Shown: positions 1-7,564 of the stretch, piece after piece | How the letters are laid out: each line of letters begins with the position of its first letter | How positions within the stretch are numbered: position 1 is the stretch's first letter | Source: Desulfobacteraceae bacterium | GTDB taxonomy: Bacteria; Desulfobacterota; Desulfobacteria; Desulfobacterales; Desulfococcaceae | Reading direction: 5' to 3' | DNA length: 49,161 nucleotides | Assembly (NCBI GenBank): GCA_011390755.1 | Contig: JAABRU010000037.1 | Location: forward strand, 1-49,161 | Notes under the pieces: generated by a model | Databases searched by the model: none | Told to the model about the DNA's origin: nothing | The model's input: the letters and a program-made list of their open reading frames with translations, nothing else | Made by a program: the position numbers and the translations under genes

Positions 1-82
1 GATCTGTCTCTTTTTTTCATGACTTTCTCCATTTTTGAAATTAGTCAGATATATTCAGATTTAAGCAAATTTCATGCCATGA

Positions 83-451
83 AAAACCAAAATCAGAGTA
101 TTATATGTTGGTTTGATAAATTATCATGAACAACATGCCTACACTTATGATTTATTCGGTTTTGAAAGAAGGGATGAATTTGAAATAGGGCCTTTGTATA
201 AAGGTCAGGGATTAGAAGCCCGGAAATCTTATGTTAAAGGAATCTCCGATGTTTTGAATAATTGCAAAAAATTTTTGAGACAAGATTATGATGTCTTTTT
301 GGTAGCCAATGACAAACATGGATTATACCCCATAATTGCTGAACTATCAAATATGAAAATTGTAAATGAATATAAAAGACCTGTTCTGAATCGGGTTGAG
401 AAAGTCAGATCTGCTTATGCTGAAATAATATTTCATATGAAAGAAAAATAA
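83..451 (+). pseudogene. C-terminal remnant of a DNA methyltransferase (TdeIII-type R-M system)
   Basis: An open frame runs from just after a TGA at 80-82 to 451; the first usable start inside it is TTG at 113. The fragment begins with KIRVLYVG and contains DYDVFLVANDKHGLYP and KRPVLNR, a pattern I associate with the C-terminal end of site-specific DNA methyltransferases paired with TdeIII-family endonucleases. A whole enzyme would be some 300 residues or more, and no catalytic motif (DPPY-like) is visible here. The 82 bases upstream do not continue the protein convincingly in any frame, so the gene looks 5'-truncated or degraded, although upstream sequence outside the window could change this. 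It sits 2 bp before the endonuclease relic, the usual order for such a system. The family call is from memory of related proteins and is only moderately sure. Confidence 0.5.
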
Positions 452-453
452 TA

Positions 454-765
454 ATGGCGTTATCGCGTAATCAGAAAGAAAAGATAAAGAGGCTTTTATC
501 ATCAAAAATAGAAGCTAAACTAAAGTCATATGGCAGGGAAACTACTTCAATGCCTTTTTTAGCAAGACTTATCCAAGATAATGAAAAAATTGCAGCCTAC
601 TCATTTATACATTCTATGGCAACGACACTTGGAATGAGTATTTATGAGGATGTCTCAGTGATAATCGCATCTGAGACAGCCGAAGACGCTTTTAGAAATT
701 ATGGAGTTGGAGGTGTCATTTCAAAGGATCAAAAAAAACAATATCGAATATTATCTCAAAATTGA
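454..765 (+). pseudogene. TdeIII-family type II restriction endonuclease, N-terminal part (frameshifted)
   Basis: This 103-residue frame starts MALSRNQKEKIKRLL and contains MPFLARLIQDNEK, SFIHSMATTLGMSIYE and a run to QYRILSQN. That matches the N-terminal half of TdeIII-type restriction enzymes as I remember them. It stops at 763-765 exactly where the 762 frame opens, overlapping by TTGA. Joined through a one-base deletion near the AAAA run at 757-760, the two frames give one protein of about 260 residues, the usual length for this family. The piece alone lacks the nuclease core and should be inactive. Whether this is a true mutation, a sequencing error in the A-run or slippage cannot be told from one sequence. 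Confidence 0.6.
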
Positions 766-1235
766 GAAATGGAGACAGAACTGCCAAAATAGATGAAGAG
801 ATAAAGGAAGTCTTGGCAGTTTCTGCAAAAAACGGAGAATTTCAGAAATCCGGCAATATTGCTGATTTTTACATGAAAAGAGATGGAAAAGCGTATTTTT
901 TTGAGATAAAAACAGTAAAACCGAATATTGATGTTTTTGAAAAGAGCAAAACTAAATTATTAGAATGGGTTGCCAGGAGAAGAAAGTTTGTGAATGTGTA
1001 TCTGGCATTTCCATATAACCCATATCATCCTAAGTCGTATCATCGCTTTGCCGAAGTCGGAATGATGGATTCACCGAATGATTTTCTGGTCGGCGATGAA
1101 TATTGGAATTTTATAGGCGGAGAAAACACTTTTTCTGAATTGTTAAAGACATTTGATGAAGTAGGCAACGTTTTTAAAGATCAATTGAATAAAAAATTCA
1201 GGCAGATAGCCAAAGAAAAACTGGATTCCTATTAA
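762..1235 (+). pseudogene. TdeIII-family restriction endonuclease, C-terminal catalytic part (frameshifted)
   Basis: This frame opens at a TTG overlapping the stop of the preceding fragment. It carries the PD-(D/E)XK-type core: GNIADFYM provides the acidic residue and YFFEIKTVKPN the E-x-K motif. Then come LLEWVA, AFPYNPYHPKSYHRF and EYWNFIGGENTFSELL, which are typical of TdeIII-type enzymes. The TTG start with no ribosome-binding site suggests it is the 3' part of a broken gene, not an independent protein. The fragment and its neighbours are much richer in A and T than the rest of the window, consistent with horizontal acquisition of the restriction-modification cassette. Confidence 0.62.
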
Positions 1236-1240
1236 ATTAA

Positions 1241-1327
1241 ACACGTAACAGGGAGCTGCACTCGGACGCAAAAGGGTTCCGGCCGTTTTGCTCCCTCCGC
1301 CCTTTTGCACCGGTGAGATTGTCGCTA
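1241..1327 (+). other. attC-like imperfect hairpin region downstream of the R-M relic
   Basis: The stretch starts ACACGTAAC, followed by GCTGCACTCGG, an inverted repeat GCAAAAGGG (1268-1276) with CCCTTTTGC (1300-1308), then CCGGTGAG. CACTCGG and CCGGTG also pair imperfectly outside the inner stem. A paired inner arm, an outer CACCGG-like arm and an AAC at the 5' edge resemble an integron attC site. The expected GTTRRRY at the 3' edge is absent or very degenerate (GTCGCTA). I see no other structure that explains it; the identification is tentative. Confidence 0.28.
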
Positions 1328-1350
1328 CTAAAAATTTTCGGAAGATATAT

Positions 1351-1377
1351 TTGACAGTCCGCTTATTATGTTAATAC
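1351..1377 (+). promoter_or_regulatory. Possible sigma-70 promoter for the fmdB-fur/feoA unit
   Basis: A perfect TTGACA at 1351-1356 is followed, 15 bp later, by TAATAC at 1372-1377. The spacer is short, which lowers confidence. It lies about 115 bp upstream of the zinc-ribbon start codon. The intervening DNA (1378-1470) includes the small palindrome GATTTCGGC/GCCGGAATG-type repeat and an AT-rich leader. Confidence 0.3.
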
Positions 1378-1490
1378 AGGATTTCGGCTTTCGCCGGAAT
1401 GACGAAAAATTAGATATTCGTACTTTTTTCGAGTTCATTTGTATTGATATACAAAAATATTATTTTTAATCATTTCTCAGGAGAAGAAAT

Positions 1491-1733
1491 ATGCCGATTT
1501 ATGAATTTAAATGCCTGGAATGTAATGAGTTTTTTGAAATCCTGGTCACCCGTTCGGATGAAGATGTGGAAATGGCCTGTCCCAAATGCCGTGCCGAAAA
1601 TTTTGAACGGATTCTCAGTTCCACCAATTATGCCATGGGATGCGGGGGGGCTGCATCCGGTATCAAAACCCAGACAAGGGAATGCTCCGGAGGTTCCTGC
1701 TCGACCTATGAGGTTCCCGGGCATACCCGATAG
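1491..1733 (+). CDS. FmdB-family zinc ribbon protein
   Basis: This is an 80-residue protein beginning MPIYEFKC, the hallmark start of FmdB/CxxC_CXXC_SSSS regulatory proteins. Two CxxC knuckles (C8/C11 and C30/C33) would bind one zinc ion, and a glycine- and cysteine-containing low-complexity tail (CGGAA...CSGGSC) follows. A ribosome-binding site (AGGAGAAG) precedes the ATG. It lies 12 bp upstream of the Fur-FeoA gene and is probably co-transcribed with it. The biochemical role of the family is poorly defined; a regulatory or metal-related role is usually assumed. Length is normal. Confidence 0.85.
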   Translation: MPIYEFKCLECNEFFEILVTRSDEDVEMACPKCRAENFERILSSTNYAMGCGGAASGIKTQTRECSGGSCSTYEVPGHTR

Positions 1734-1745
1734 GAACCGACTGCT

Positions 1746-2456
1746 ATGAAACAGATTCATTTTCAGGAAAAAGAACAGTTTCAGCGGCTGTTCCGCCAGG
1801 AAAAGATAGACCGTTTTGAAGAACGGTTCTGCATACTGGAAATTTTTCTGAGCACCGAGCATCATGTTACGGAAGAAGAACTGCTGCAGCTCCTCAAAGA
1901 CGCGGGCCATGAATTCAGTCCCGAATTTGTGGCAGAAACCCTGCTGCTGATGTGCAAATACGGTTTTGCCCGGAAAAATGAATTTGATGACGGGATTGTC
2001 CGCTATGAACACAGGCATCTGGGGCAGCATCATGACCACCTGATCTGCACCCGCTGCGGTAAAATCAGAGAATTTTTCAACAAGGAACTGGATGCCCGGC
2101 ATATGCAGGTGGCCTCCGCATACGGTTTTCATATGCTGCAGCACGGTCTGAAAATTTACGGTATCTGCTCCGACTGTCTGAGCGATAATCATGCCCTGCT
2201 TCCCCTGGCTTTGGCAAAGCAGCGGGAGGTTCTCACCATCCGGGAAATTACCGGAGGGATGACTTCCCGTATGCGTCTGATGAGCATGGGGCTGCGGATT
2301 GGTGACCGCCTGGAAGTCATCACCAATACGGGAAACGGGCAGCTGGTTGTTGCCCTGGACTGCAAACGCTATGCTTTGGGACGGGGCCTGGCGGAAAAAA
2401 TTCTGGTACGGCCCGAAAAACAGGCCGTGTCCTGCAAATACTGTCCACCGTCATAA
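1746..2456 (+). CDS. Fur-family metalloregulator fused to a C-terminal FeoA domain
   Basis: The 236-residue protein has two parts. Residues 1 to about 145 are a Fur-type repressor: a winged helix with RFEERFCILEIFL and VTEEELLQLL, then HHDHLICTRCGK with the metal-binding histidines and the first CxxC, and a second CxxC at CSDC. Residues from about 160 to the end (REITGGMTSRMRLMSMGLRIGDRLEVI ... KRYALGRGLAEKILV) form a FeoA/SH3-like domain, normally the small cytoplasmic partner of the FeoB ferrous iron transporter. A standard Fur protein is about 140-150 residues, so the FeoA part is a true extension. Proposed role is iron-responsive repression, with FeoA perhaps used for dimerisation or as a second sensing module as in DtxR-type regulators. 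No feoB is visible nearby. Confidence 0.85.
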   Translation: MKQIHFQEKEQFQRLFRQEKIDRFEERFCILEIFLSTEHHVTEEELLQLLKDAGHEFSPEFVAETLLLMCKYGFARKNEFDDGIVRYEHRHLGQHHDHLICTRCGKIREFFNKELDARHMQVASAYGFHMLQHGLKIYGICSDCLSDNHALLPLALAKQREVLTIREITGGMTSRMRLMSMGLRIGDRLEVITNTGNGQLVVALDCKRYALGRGLAEKILVRPEKQAVSCKYCPPS

Positions 2457-2622
2457 ACTGCGCTTTTGAAAGCAGGTGTTTTTCAGTTTCGGTCTTACCG
2501 GAACCGGTTTCATAAAACTCAGATGATGCCGGTGCTGAGTATCATTGAAAGGATTCATCGTCCGCCTGATGAAGACACTGATTCCGGGCCGGATTGCAGA
2601 ATTCCCGGAATCATGTATAACC

Positions 2623-2729
2623 CAAGTTGCCACCTGTCGGGGCAGCAGACCAAAAATCAGGCAGTTACAGGATACTCAAAAGTTACCGGAACGAAAAATC
2701 AGCAGGTTACGTTTATCGGTGGCAACTTG
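2623..2729. repeat. Inverted-repeat element with internal direct repeats
   Basis: Perfect 12-bp arms, CAAGTTGCCACC at 2623-2634 and GGTGGCAACTTG at 2718-2729, enclose an 83-bp spacer. The spacer holds two near-identical boxes, AAAAATCAGGCAGTTAC and AAAAATCAGCAGGTTAC, plus an intermediate AAGTTACC. It lies in the 2457-2805 gap, where I see no convincing gene. It could be a small mobile palindrome or a transcribed hairpin; a match to a known riboswitch was not recognised. Confidence 0.45.
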
Positions 2730-2805
2730 ACTCATATAAAAGACAGGCAGATAAAATTTTTCGGACAGAGCAGGACACCGCTGAAAAACAGGCATCCGGG
2801 GGGAA

Positions 2806-3735
2806 ATGATGGAAGCTGTGTACACAGACACATGGAAAAACGGTCTGCTGGAAAAAAAGATCCGGCAGGCAAAAACAATGCTGTCTTCCTGCACACTCTG
2901 TCCCCGAAAATGCGGTGTGAACCGCATGGAAGGGGAATACGGTGTCTGCAGAACCGGGGAAAAAGCATGGGTATCAGACTATGGCCCCCATTTCGGGGAA
3001 GAGGCACCCCTGACCGGTTCCCGGGGTTCCGGTACGGTTTTTTTTACCCACTGCAATCTGCTCTGCCTTTTCTGCCAGAATTTTGACATCAGTCATCAAG
3101 GCGCGGGACGGGCACTGGGGGCCGGGGAACTGGCCGGAATGATGCTGCATCTGCAAAAACAGGGCTGCCACAATATCAACCTTGTCAGCCCGTCCCATGT
3201 GGTGCCCCAGATACTGGAAGCCCTTCTGATTGCGGCGGAATCAGGGCTGCATCTGCCCATTGTCTACAATACCGGGGGCTATGACAGGGTCAGCACCCTC
3301 AGACTTCTGGAAGGAATTGTGGATATTTATATGCCGGATTTCAAGTTTACGGACCCGGAAATCGCCCGTCTGGCCTGCGACGCGCGGGATTATCCCGCAA
3401 CGGCCCGCCAGGCTGTCAAAGAGATGCACCGGCAGGTGGGCGATCTTTATATTAATGAAGAGGGACTGGCAAAAAGGGGGGTACTGCTCCGCCATCTTAT
3501 ACTTCCCCGCGTTATGGCCGGAACCCGTGAAATTATGCGTTTTATTGCGCAGGAAATTTCGGCGGATACCTATGTTAACCTCATGACCCAGTACCGCCCC
3601 TGCGGCAGAGCCGGAGAAATTCCGGGCTTTGGTGAATATCCGGACCGGAATGATTTTGCAGCAGCTTTTCAGGCCGCCGCAGAAGAAGGCATTCACCGGA
3701 TCCACGGGCCGCGGCGTGTTTTTGTGCTGACATGA
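2806..3735 (+). CDS. Radical SAM protein, PflA-like (COG1313 family)
   Basis: The 309-residue protein carries a radical SAM cluster motif, C83-x3-C87-x2-C90 (THCNLLCLFCQN). Upstream is a second cysteine set, C29-x2-C32-x3-C36 and C48 (SSCTLCPRKCGVNR...GVCRTG), typical of COG1313 proteins annotated as pyruvate formate-lyase activating enzyme-like. Other family landmarks are EEAPLTGSRGSGTVFF, NLVSPSHVVPQI and YMPDFKF. It would bind a [4Fe-4S] cluster and SAM and generate a 5'-deoxyadenosyl radical; the substrate is unknown. Two adjacent ATG codons (2806 and 2809) follow a G-rich ribosome-binding site, so the start may be one codon later. The 3' end overlaps the phosphatase gene by 4 bp (ATGA), indicating translational coupling. 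Confidence 0.85.
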   Translation: MMEAVYTDTWKNGLLEKKIRQAKTMLSSCTLCPRKCGVNRMEGEYGVCRTGEKAWVSDYGPHFGEEAPLTGSRGSGTVFFTHCNLLCLFCQNFDISHQGAGRALGAGELAGMMLHLQKQGCHNINLVSPSHVVPQILEALLIAAESGLHLPIVYNTGGYDRVSTLRLLEGIVDIYMPDFKFTDPEIARLACDARDYPATARQAVKEMHRQVGDLYINEEGLAKRGVLLRHLILPRVMAGTREIMRFIAQEISADTYVNLMTQYRPCGRAGEIPGFGEYPDRNDFAAAFQAAAEEGIHRIHGPRRVFVLT

Positions 3736-4379
3736 GCCGGGGAAGCATCTATGCTGTCGGGGATATCCACGGCTGCTATGAAAAACTGCGCAGACTGATG
3801 GAGAAAGTGTGGAAACAGTTTGAGCCGGACTATGACACCTTGATTTTTTTGGGGGATTATATTGATCGGGGGCCGGATTCCTTTTCCGTGGTCAAATATC
3901 TGACGAATCTGAAAAAACAGTTTCCCGGAATCATATTTCTCAAAGGAAACCATGAAGAAATGTTCGGTCAGTACCTGCTGGGACTGGAACGGCATGCCTA
4001 TATGGTAAACGGGGGGCAGCATACCCTGGAAAGTTATTTTCGCCATAATCCCGGCGGGGAAGTGCAGACAATTCCCCCGGAACATCTGCATTTTTATTCC
4101 TCTTTGTCCCTGTATTATGAATCCGAAGATTATATTTTTGTCCATGCCGGTCTGAAAGACAGAATCCCCCTGGAAAAACAGAAATCCGAAGATTTGCTTT
4201 GGATACGCAAACGCTTTATCCGTTCTGATTTTGATTATGGAAAAAAAGTGGTCTTCGGGCATACACCTTTTTCGGAACCTCTGGTACAGCCGAATAAAAT
4301 CGGCATTGATACCGGAGCCGTGTACGGTAACCGGCTGACCTGCGTAAAACTGCCGGAAACGGAATTTATCCAGTCGTAA
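3732..4379 (+). CDS. Metallophosphoesterase / serine-threonine phosphatase-like protein
   Basis: The 215-residue protein has the full calcineurin-like signature: GDIHGCYEKL near the N-terminus, GDYIDRGPDS, GNHEE, HAG and GHTPF. These residues bind the two-metal centre. Length and motif spacing fit bacterial PP2A/lambda-type phosphatases and the related diadenosine tetraphosphatase group; the exact substrate cannot be decided. It is cytoplasmic, with no signal peptide or membrane segment. Its ATG overlaps the stop of the radical SAM gene, so the two form one operon. A hairpin and a G/C-rich terminator-like repeat follow before the next gene. Confidence 0.82.
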   Translation: MSRGSIYAVGDIHGCYEKLRRLMEKVWKQFEPDYDTLIFLGDYIDRGPDSFSVVKYLTNLKKQFPGIIFLKGNHEEMFGQYLLGLERHAYMVNGGQHTLESYFRHNPGGEVQTIPPEHLHFYSSLSLYYESEDYIFVHAGLKDRIPLEKQKSEDLLWIRKRFIRSDFDYGKKVVFGHTPFSEPLVQPNKIGIDTGAVYGNRLTCVKLPETEFIQS

Positions 4380-4569
4380 AAGGAATTGAATATACAGCTT
4401 TTCAAACGGGAAAGTTATTTCGTACCGGTTCCTACGTTACGGAAGGACAGCTTTCTGAAACGCTGTCCCGGAGGGACAGAAAGACGGTAGTGGGACAAAT
4501 CTGCTGATGACGGTCTCCCCTCCCCTGAGGGACAATGCTGCTGCCTTAAGAAAAAACTCCCTCCCCTAA

Positions 4570-4598
4570 CCCCTCCCACCGGGGGAGGGGGTTTTTTT
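4570..4598 (+). terminator. Stem-loop with T-tract ending the radical SAM-phosphatase operon
   Basis: CCCCTCCC (4570-4577) pairs with GGGAGGGG (4583-4590) across a short loop and is followed by seven T residues. It belongs to the dispersed C/G-rich cassette that recurs near 17.85, 29.2, 30.55, 39.5, 41.57 and 46.3 kb, so a repeat element may be acting as a terminator. The rest of the 4380-4634 gap holds a GGACAGC/GCTGTCC hairpin (4445-4468) and no gene. Confidence 0.55.
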
Positions 4599-4634
4599 GC
4601 TTACGTCAATGACATTGAGAATAAGGATGTGGAA

Positions 4635-5069
4635 ATGAAAATAAAAATTTTGGGATGTGCATTGCTGATGATATGCCTTTTCACGCAGGGGGTTTTTGCA
4701 GAACGCCTGACAATCAGTGTGCCTCTGGCCAATGTCCGCTCCGGGCCGGGGACGGATTATAAGGTTTTGTGGAAACTGGAAAAATATCATCCTGTGCAGG
4801 TGCTGAAAACAGAAGGGGCATGGTATTATTTTCAGGATTATGAAGGTGATAAGGCCTGGATTCATAAAAGCGTTGTTGCCAATGAACCGGCAGTGATTGC
4901 AGGCAAAGGCAAATGCAATGTCCGTTCCGGACCCGGAACGGAACATCCTATTGTTTTTACTGTTGAAAAAGGAGTCCCCTTTAAAGTGTTGGAAAAAAAG
5001 GGGGACTGGATACATATCCGGCATTCGGACGGCGATGAGGGCTGGATTCACAAAATGCTGGTATGGTAA
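4635..5069 (+). CDS. Secreted protein with two bacterial SH3 domains
   Basis: The start is placed at ATG 4635 because AAGGA at 4623-4627 is correctly spaced for it; the GTG at 4629 would be too close. The 144-residue product has a signal peptide (KIKILGCALLMICLFTQGVFA) and two SH3b repeats. Each begins with a variant of NVRSGPGTxxxV (LANVRSGPGTDYKVLWKL and KCNVRSGPGTEHPIVFTV) and ends with a GDxxWIHK-like segment. Such domains usually bind cell-wall peptide or other ligands in the periplasm. No catalytic domain is attached. It stands alone between two repeat-rich gaps; the function beyond envelope binding is unknown. Confidence 0.8.
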   Translation: MKIKILGCALLMICLFTQGVFAERLTISVPLANVRSGPGTDYKVLWKLEKYHPVQVLKTEGAWYYFQDYEGDKAWIHKSVVANEPAVIAGKGKCNVRSGPGTEHPIVFTVEKGVPFKVLEKKGDWIHIRHSDGDEGWIHKMLVW

Positions 5070-5254
5070 TAAAATCCTCATTCCGGATTTTCGGCAGAGG
5101 TGCAGGTCCCCGGGTCTCTGCGGTGTCACCGTGCTGAAGAAAAGAGATTCGGGGGTTCAGGCAGCCCGGGGTGCAATGGCATTCATAAAGGATTTGTCCG
5201 GAGTGCCAAAATGAAGTGAAACGGAATTTTGGCTGTATTTCCCCTGTCATTACC

Positions 5255-5466
5255 GGGTAGCGGGTCAAATGGACTGATGAGTCAGAACCATAGTGTTTAA
5301 GATAATTGCCCCGGGCCGGATCGGGGTAAACGCAGTGAACCCCGGCATACGGAATCTGCCGGGGTTCGTTTTCACCCCAAACTGCAGATTTTCTTAAACA
5401 GATATGGCCGCAGGGGTGTATTGCATCCCCCTGCAGAGGAAAATCAGACTTTTCGGCCCGCCACCC
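5255..5466. repeat. Terminal-inverted-repeat element (family E, copy 1)
   Basis: The left end GGGTAGCGGGTCAAATGG resembles the reverse complement of the right end (GGGTGGCGGGCCGAAAAG), and both continue into a CTGAT box. Inside the right half is GCAGGGGTGTATTGC followed by CCCCCTGCAG, a hairpin. A related, shorter copy lies at 10802-10897. It occupies most of the 5070-5489 gap, which has no convincing gene. No clear target duplication was found. Confidence 0.45.
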
Positions 5467-5489
5467 CTTATTTTTAAGAAAGGATTATT

Positions 5490-6482
5490 TTGGGAATTAA
5501 AAAAAACAATGAAAGAACTTTGGTTGCCGGTATCGGGTCCGCACTGACGGATCTGCTGATTCATGAAGAAGATGCGTTTCTGGAAAAATGCGGTGCCGTA
5601 AAAGGCGGCATGGTATATACAGAGCCGGAACATCTTGGAAAAATGCTGACACTGACGGCAAATCCGCCTTCGGTCGTCCCCGGGGGATCCGCCTGCAATA
5701 CCATTATCGGTGTGGGAAAACTCGGGGGCCCGGCCCGGTTTGTGGGAAAATGCGGAAAGGGGGAAATAGGGCAGTTATATGAGCAGGACCTCCGGCGCAA
5801 CGGGGTGGAACCCCTGCTTTTCACATCTGCCACTCCCAGCGGCAGAGTACTGTCTGTTATTACACCGGATGCCCAGCGTTCTATGATGACTTATCTGGGA
5901 GCATCCGCGGAAACCCGGCCCGAAGAAATTACCCCCGGGTGTTTTGCCGATTCCGCCATTGTGCATGTGGAAGGCTATCTTCTGTTTAACCGGGAGCTGA
6001 TACAGGCCGCCCTGGAATCGGCCCGGCAGGCCGGTGCGCTGATTTCCATAGACCTGGCCAGTTTTACCGTGGTGGAACAGGCAAAGGATTTTCTGGATGA
6101 GCTGGTGCGGGAATATGTGGATATTCTGATTGCCAATGAGGATGAGGCCGCGGCCTTTACCGGTTTTACCCGGCCCGATGATGCAATAAAGGCCCTTTCG
6201 GAAAAATCCCCTGTTTCTGTTCTGAAAGTGGGCCCCGAAGGCAGTTATGTATCGGAAGGGAAAGAGATTATAAAAATTGCGGCAAAGATCGGAGAACCCA
6301 TTGTTGACACCACCGGGGCAGGCGATCTGTGGGCTTCGGGTTTTCTCTACGGACTGGCCCATGATTTTTCCCTGGAAAAAGCCGCCATGCTGGGTTCCCT
6401 GTGCGGTTATGAAGTCTGCAAAACCGACGGTGCCAGAATTCCGGAGGAAAAATGGGAAGGCATCCGCCGGTATTTTTCATAA
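5490..6482 (+). CDS. PfkB-family carbohydrate/adenosine kinase
   Basis: The 330-residue protein has the ribokinase fold motifs: VVPGGSACNTIIGVGKLGG near the N-terminus, the NEDEAAAFTG segment, and DTTGAGDLWASGFLYG near the C-terminus. The last supplies the anion hole and the catalytic Asp of PfkB signature 2. Overall it resembles bacterial proteins annotated as adenosine kinase (COG0524), but substrate specificity cannot be assigned from motifs alone. The start is TTG at 5490 with an AAGAAAGGA ribosome-binding site a few bases upstream; no ATG lies nearby in frame. It is a single gene flanked by intergenic gaps. Confidence 0.82.
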   Translation: MGIKKNNERTLVAGIGSALTDLLIHEEDAFLEKCGAVKGGMVYTEPEHLGKMLTLTANPPSVVPGGSACNTIIGVGKLGGPARFVGKCGKGEIGQLYEQDLRRNGVEPLLFTSATPSGRVLSVITPDAQRSMMTYLGASAETRPEEITPGCFADSAIVHVEGYLLFNRELIQAALESARQAGALISIDLASFTVVEQAKDFLDELVREYVDILIANEDEAAAFTGFTRPDDAIKALSEKSPVSVLKVGPEGSYVSEGKEIIKIAAKIGEPIVDTTGAGDLWASGFLYGLAHDFSLEKAAMLGSLCGYEVCKTDGARIPEEKWEGIRRYFS

Positions 6483-6546
6483 GATGATTTCCTGAAAAAA
6501 ATGTACCAAAGGACTGCCGAAGTCTTTCCGCCTGTGAGACGGTACA

Positions 6547-6592
6547 TTCATATTCGGAAATCGCCTATGTTCATATTTGGAAATTGCCTAAG
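6547..6592. repeat. Imperfect 23-bp tandem pair
   Basis: TTCATATTCGGAAATCGCC plus four bases is followed directly by a second copy with three substitutions. It lies in the 6483-6732 gap between the kinase and the TPR gene; nothing else was recognised there. Confidence 0.4.
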
Positions 6593-6732
6593 GGACCCGT
6601 AAGAAATAAATCCTCCGGAAATATCCTGCGGATAAACAGAAACTGTGCATTCCGTCCCCTAATCAGATGAAACGGGGGCGTTATTTTTTGCTGAGTGCCT
6701 AAAATGATTTTGAATCCTGAAAAGGAGATAAA

Positions 6733-7431
6733 ATGGCTAAAAAAGTTACCAGAAAACAGTTATTAAAAGAACCGGATGAATTTCTCACTGTTTCCCAGAA
6801 GGCAATGGCCTTTGTGCTGACGCACAGAGTAAAATTCATCAGCGGACTGGGGGCACTGTTCTCCGTTCTCATTATTGCCTCCCTGGTGCAGTATTTTTCT
6901 GTGCAGAGTGAAAACAGGGCTTTTGCCCTGCTGAGTCAGGGAGTGGAAAAATATAATCAAATCCGGGAAGACAAAGACCCCAAAGCCGCATTTCAGGGTG
7001 TGGAGAAGGATTTTCAGCAGATTCTGGATCAGTATGCCGGGAAAAACGGGGGGAAGATGGCGGTCATTACCTTTGCCGGTATGGCCCATGATGCCGGAGA
7101 ATATGATAAAGCCATATCCCTTTACAATACGGCCCTGGAAAATTTTCAGCAGAAACCTTCTGTGAGAAATCTGATTCTGAGCGGTCTGGCCCATGCCTGT
7201 GAAGGCAAAGAGGATTATGCCAATGCCATAAAATATTTTGAAAAAATAGCTTCGGGAGCGGATGCGCTGATGAAGGAGGAGGCGGTTTTTACCCTGGGGC
7301 TTCTTTATGAACGCATGGGGGAGAAGGAAAAAAGCCGGAAAGAATTTGAGAAATTTCTTAAAGATTATCCGGATTCCTCCTATGCGCAGATGGTGAAAGA
7401 GAAAACCGGGATAAGAGTGGAAAAAAGCTGA
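6733..7431 (+). CDS. Membrane-anchored tetratricopeptide repeat protein (YfgM-like)
   Basis: The 232-residue protein has a positively charged cytoplasmic N-terminus (MAKKVTRKQLL) and one membrane segment at about residues 35-54 (FISGLGALFSVLIIASLVQY). A periplasmic domain with TPR-like helices follows: FAGMAHDAGEYDKAISLYNTAL, LSGLAHACEGKEDYANAIKYFEKI and FTLGLLYERMGEKEKSRKEFEKFLKDYP. This architecture matches the YfgM/TPR_21 group that works beside the SecYEG translocon, though homology is by layout only. A ribosome-binding site (AAAGGAGAT) precedes the ATG. It is monocistronic and ends facing the convergent regulator gene. Confidence 0.78.
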   Translation: MAKKVTRKQLLKEPDEFLTVSQKAMAFVLTHRVKFISGLGALFSVLIIASLVQYFSVQSENRAFALLSQGVEKYNQIREDKDPKAAFQGVEKDFQQILDQYAGKNGGKMAVITFAGMAHDAGEYDKAISLYNTALENFQQKPSVRNLILSGLAHACEGKEDYANAIKYFEKIASGADALMKEEAVFTLGLLYERMGEKEKSRKEFEKFLKDYPDSSYAQMVKEKTGIRVEKS

Positions 7432-7441
7432 TATCCGAGGC

Positions 7442-7500
7442 CCGGAACACCTGCATACAGACTTTCCGAAGTTTCGGAAATTTCGGAAAGTCTGTTCCGG
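7442..7500. terminator. Extended palindrome between convergent genes
   Basis: CAGACTTTCCGAA (7458-7470) pairs perfectly with TTCGGAAAGTCTG (7482-7494). The outer arms CCGGAACA (7442-7449) and TGTTCCGG (7493-7500) pair as an alternative or extended stem. There is no T-run, so it may act as a bidirectional hairpin terminator or simply be a palindromic repeat. Confidence 0.5.
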
Positions 7501-7564
7501 CAGGACCGCAGGCCGTCCGTTTTTTGTTCATCCGGCCTGAGAGCCCTGCCTCTGTGCCCCCAGA

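Noticed and set aside
762-765. Programmed frameshift in the endonuclease gene
   Set aside because: No slippery heptamer or downstream pseudoknot is clear, and the neighbouring methyltransferase is also damaged, so decay is more likely. Not fully excluded.
2466-3086. A 206-codon plus-strand frame overlapping the radical SAM gene
   Set aside because: It reads through a repeat element and the first part of the radical SAM gene in another frame; no ribosome-binding site or domain.
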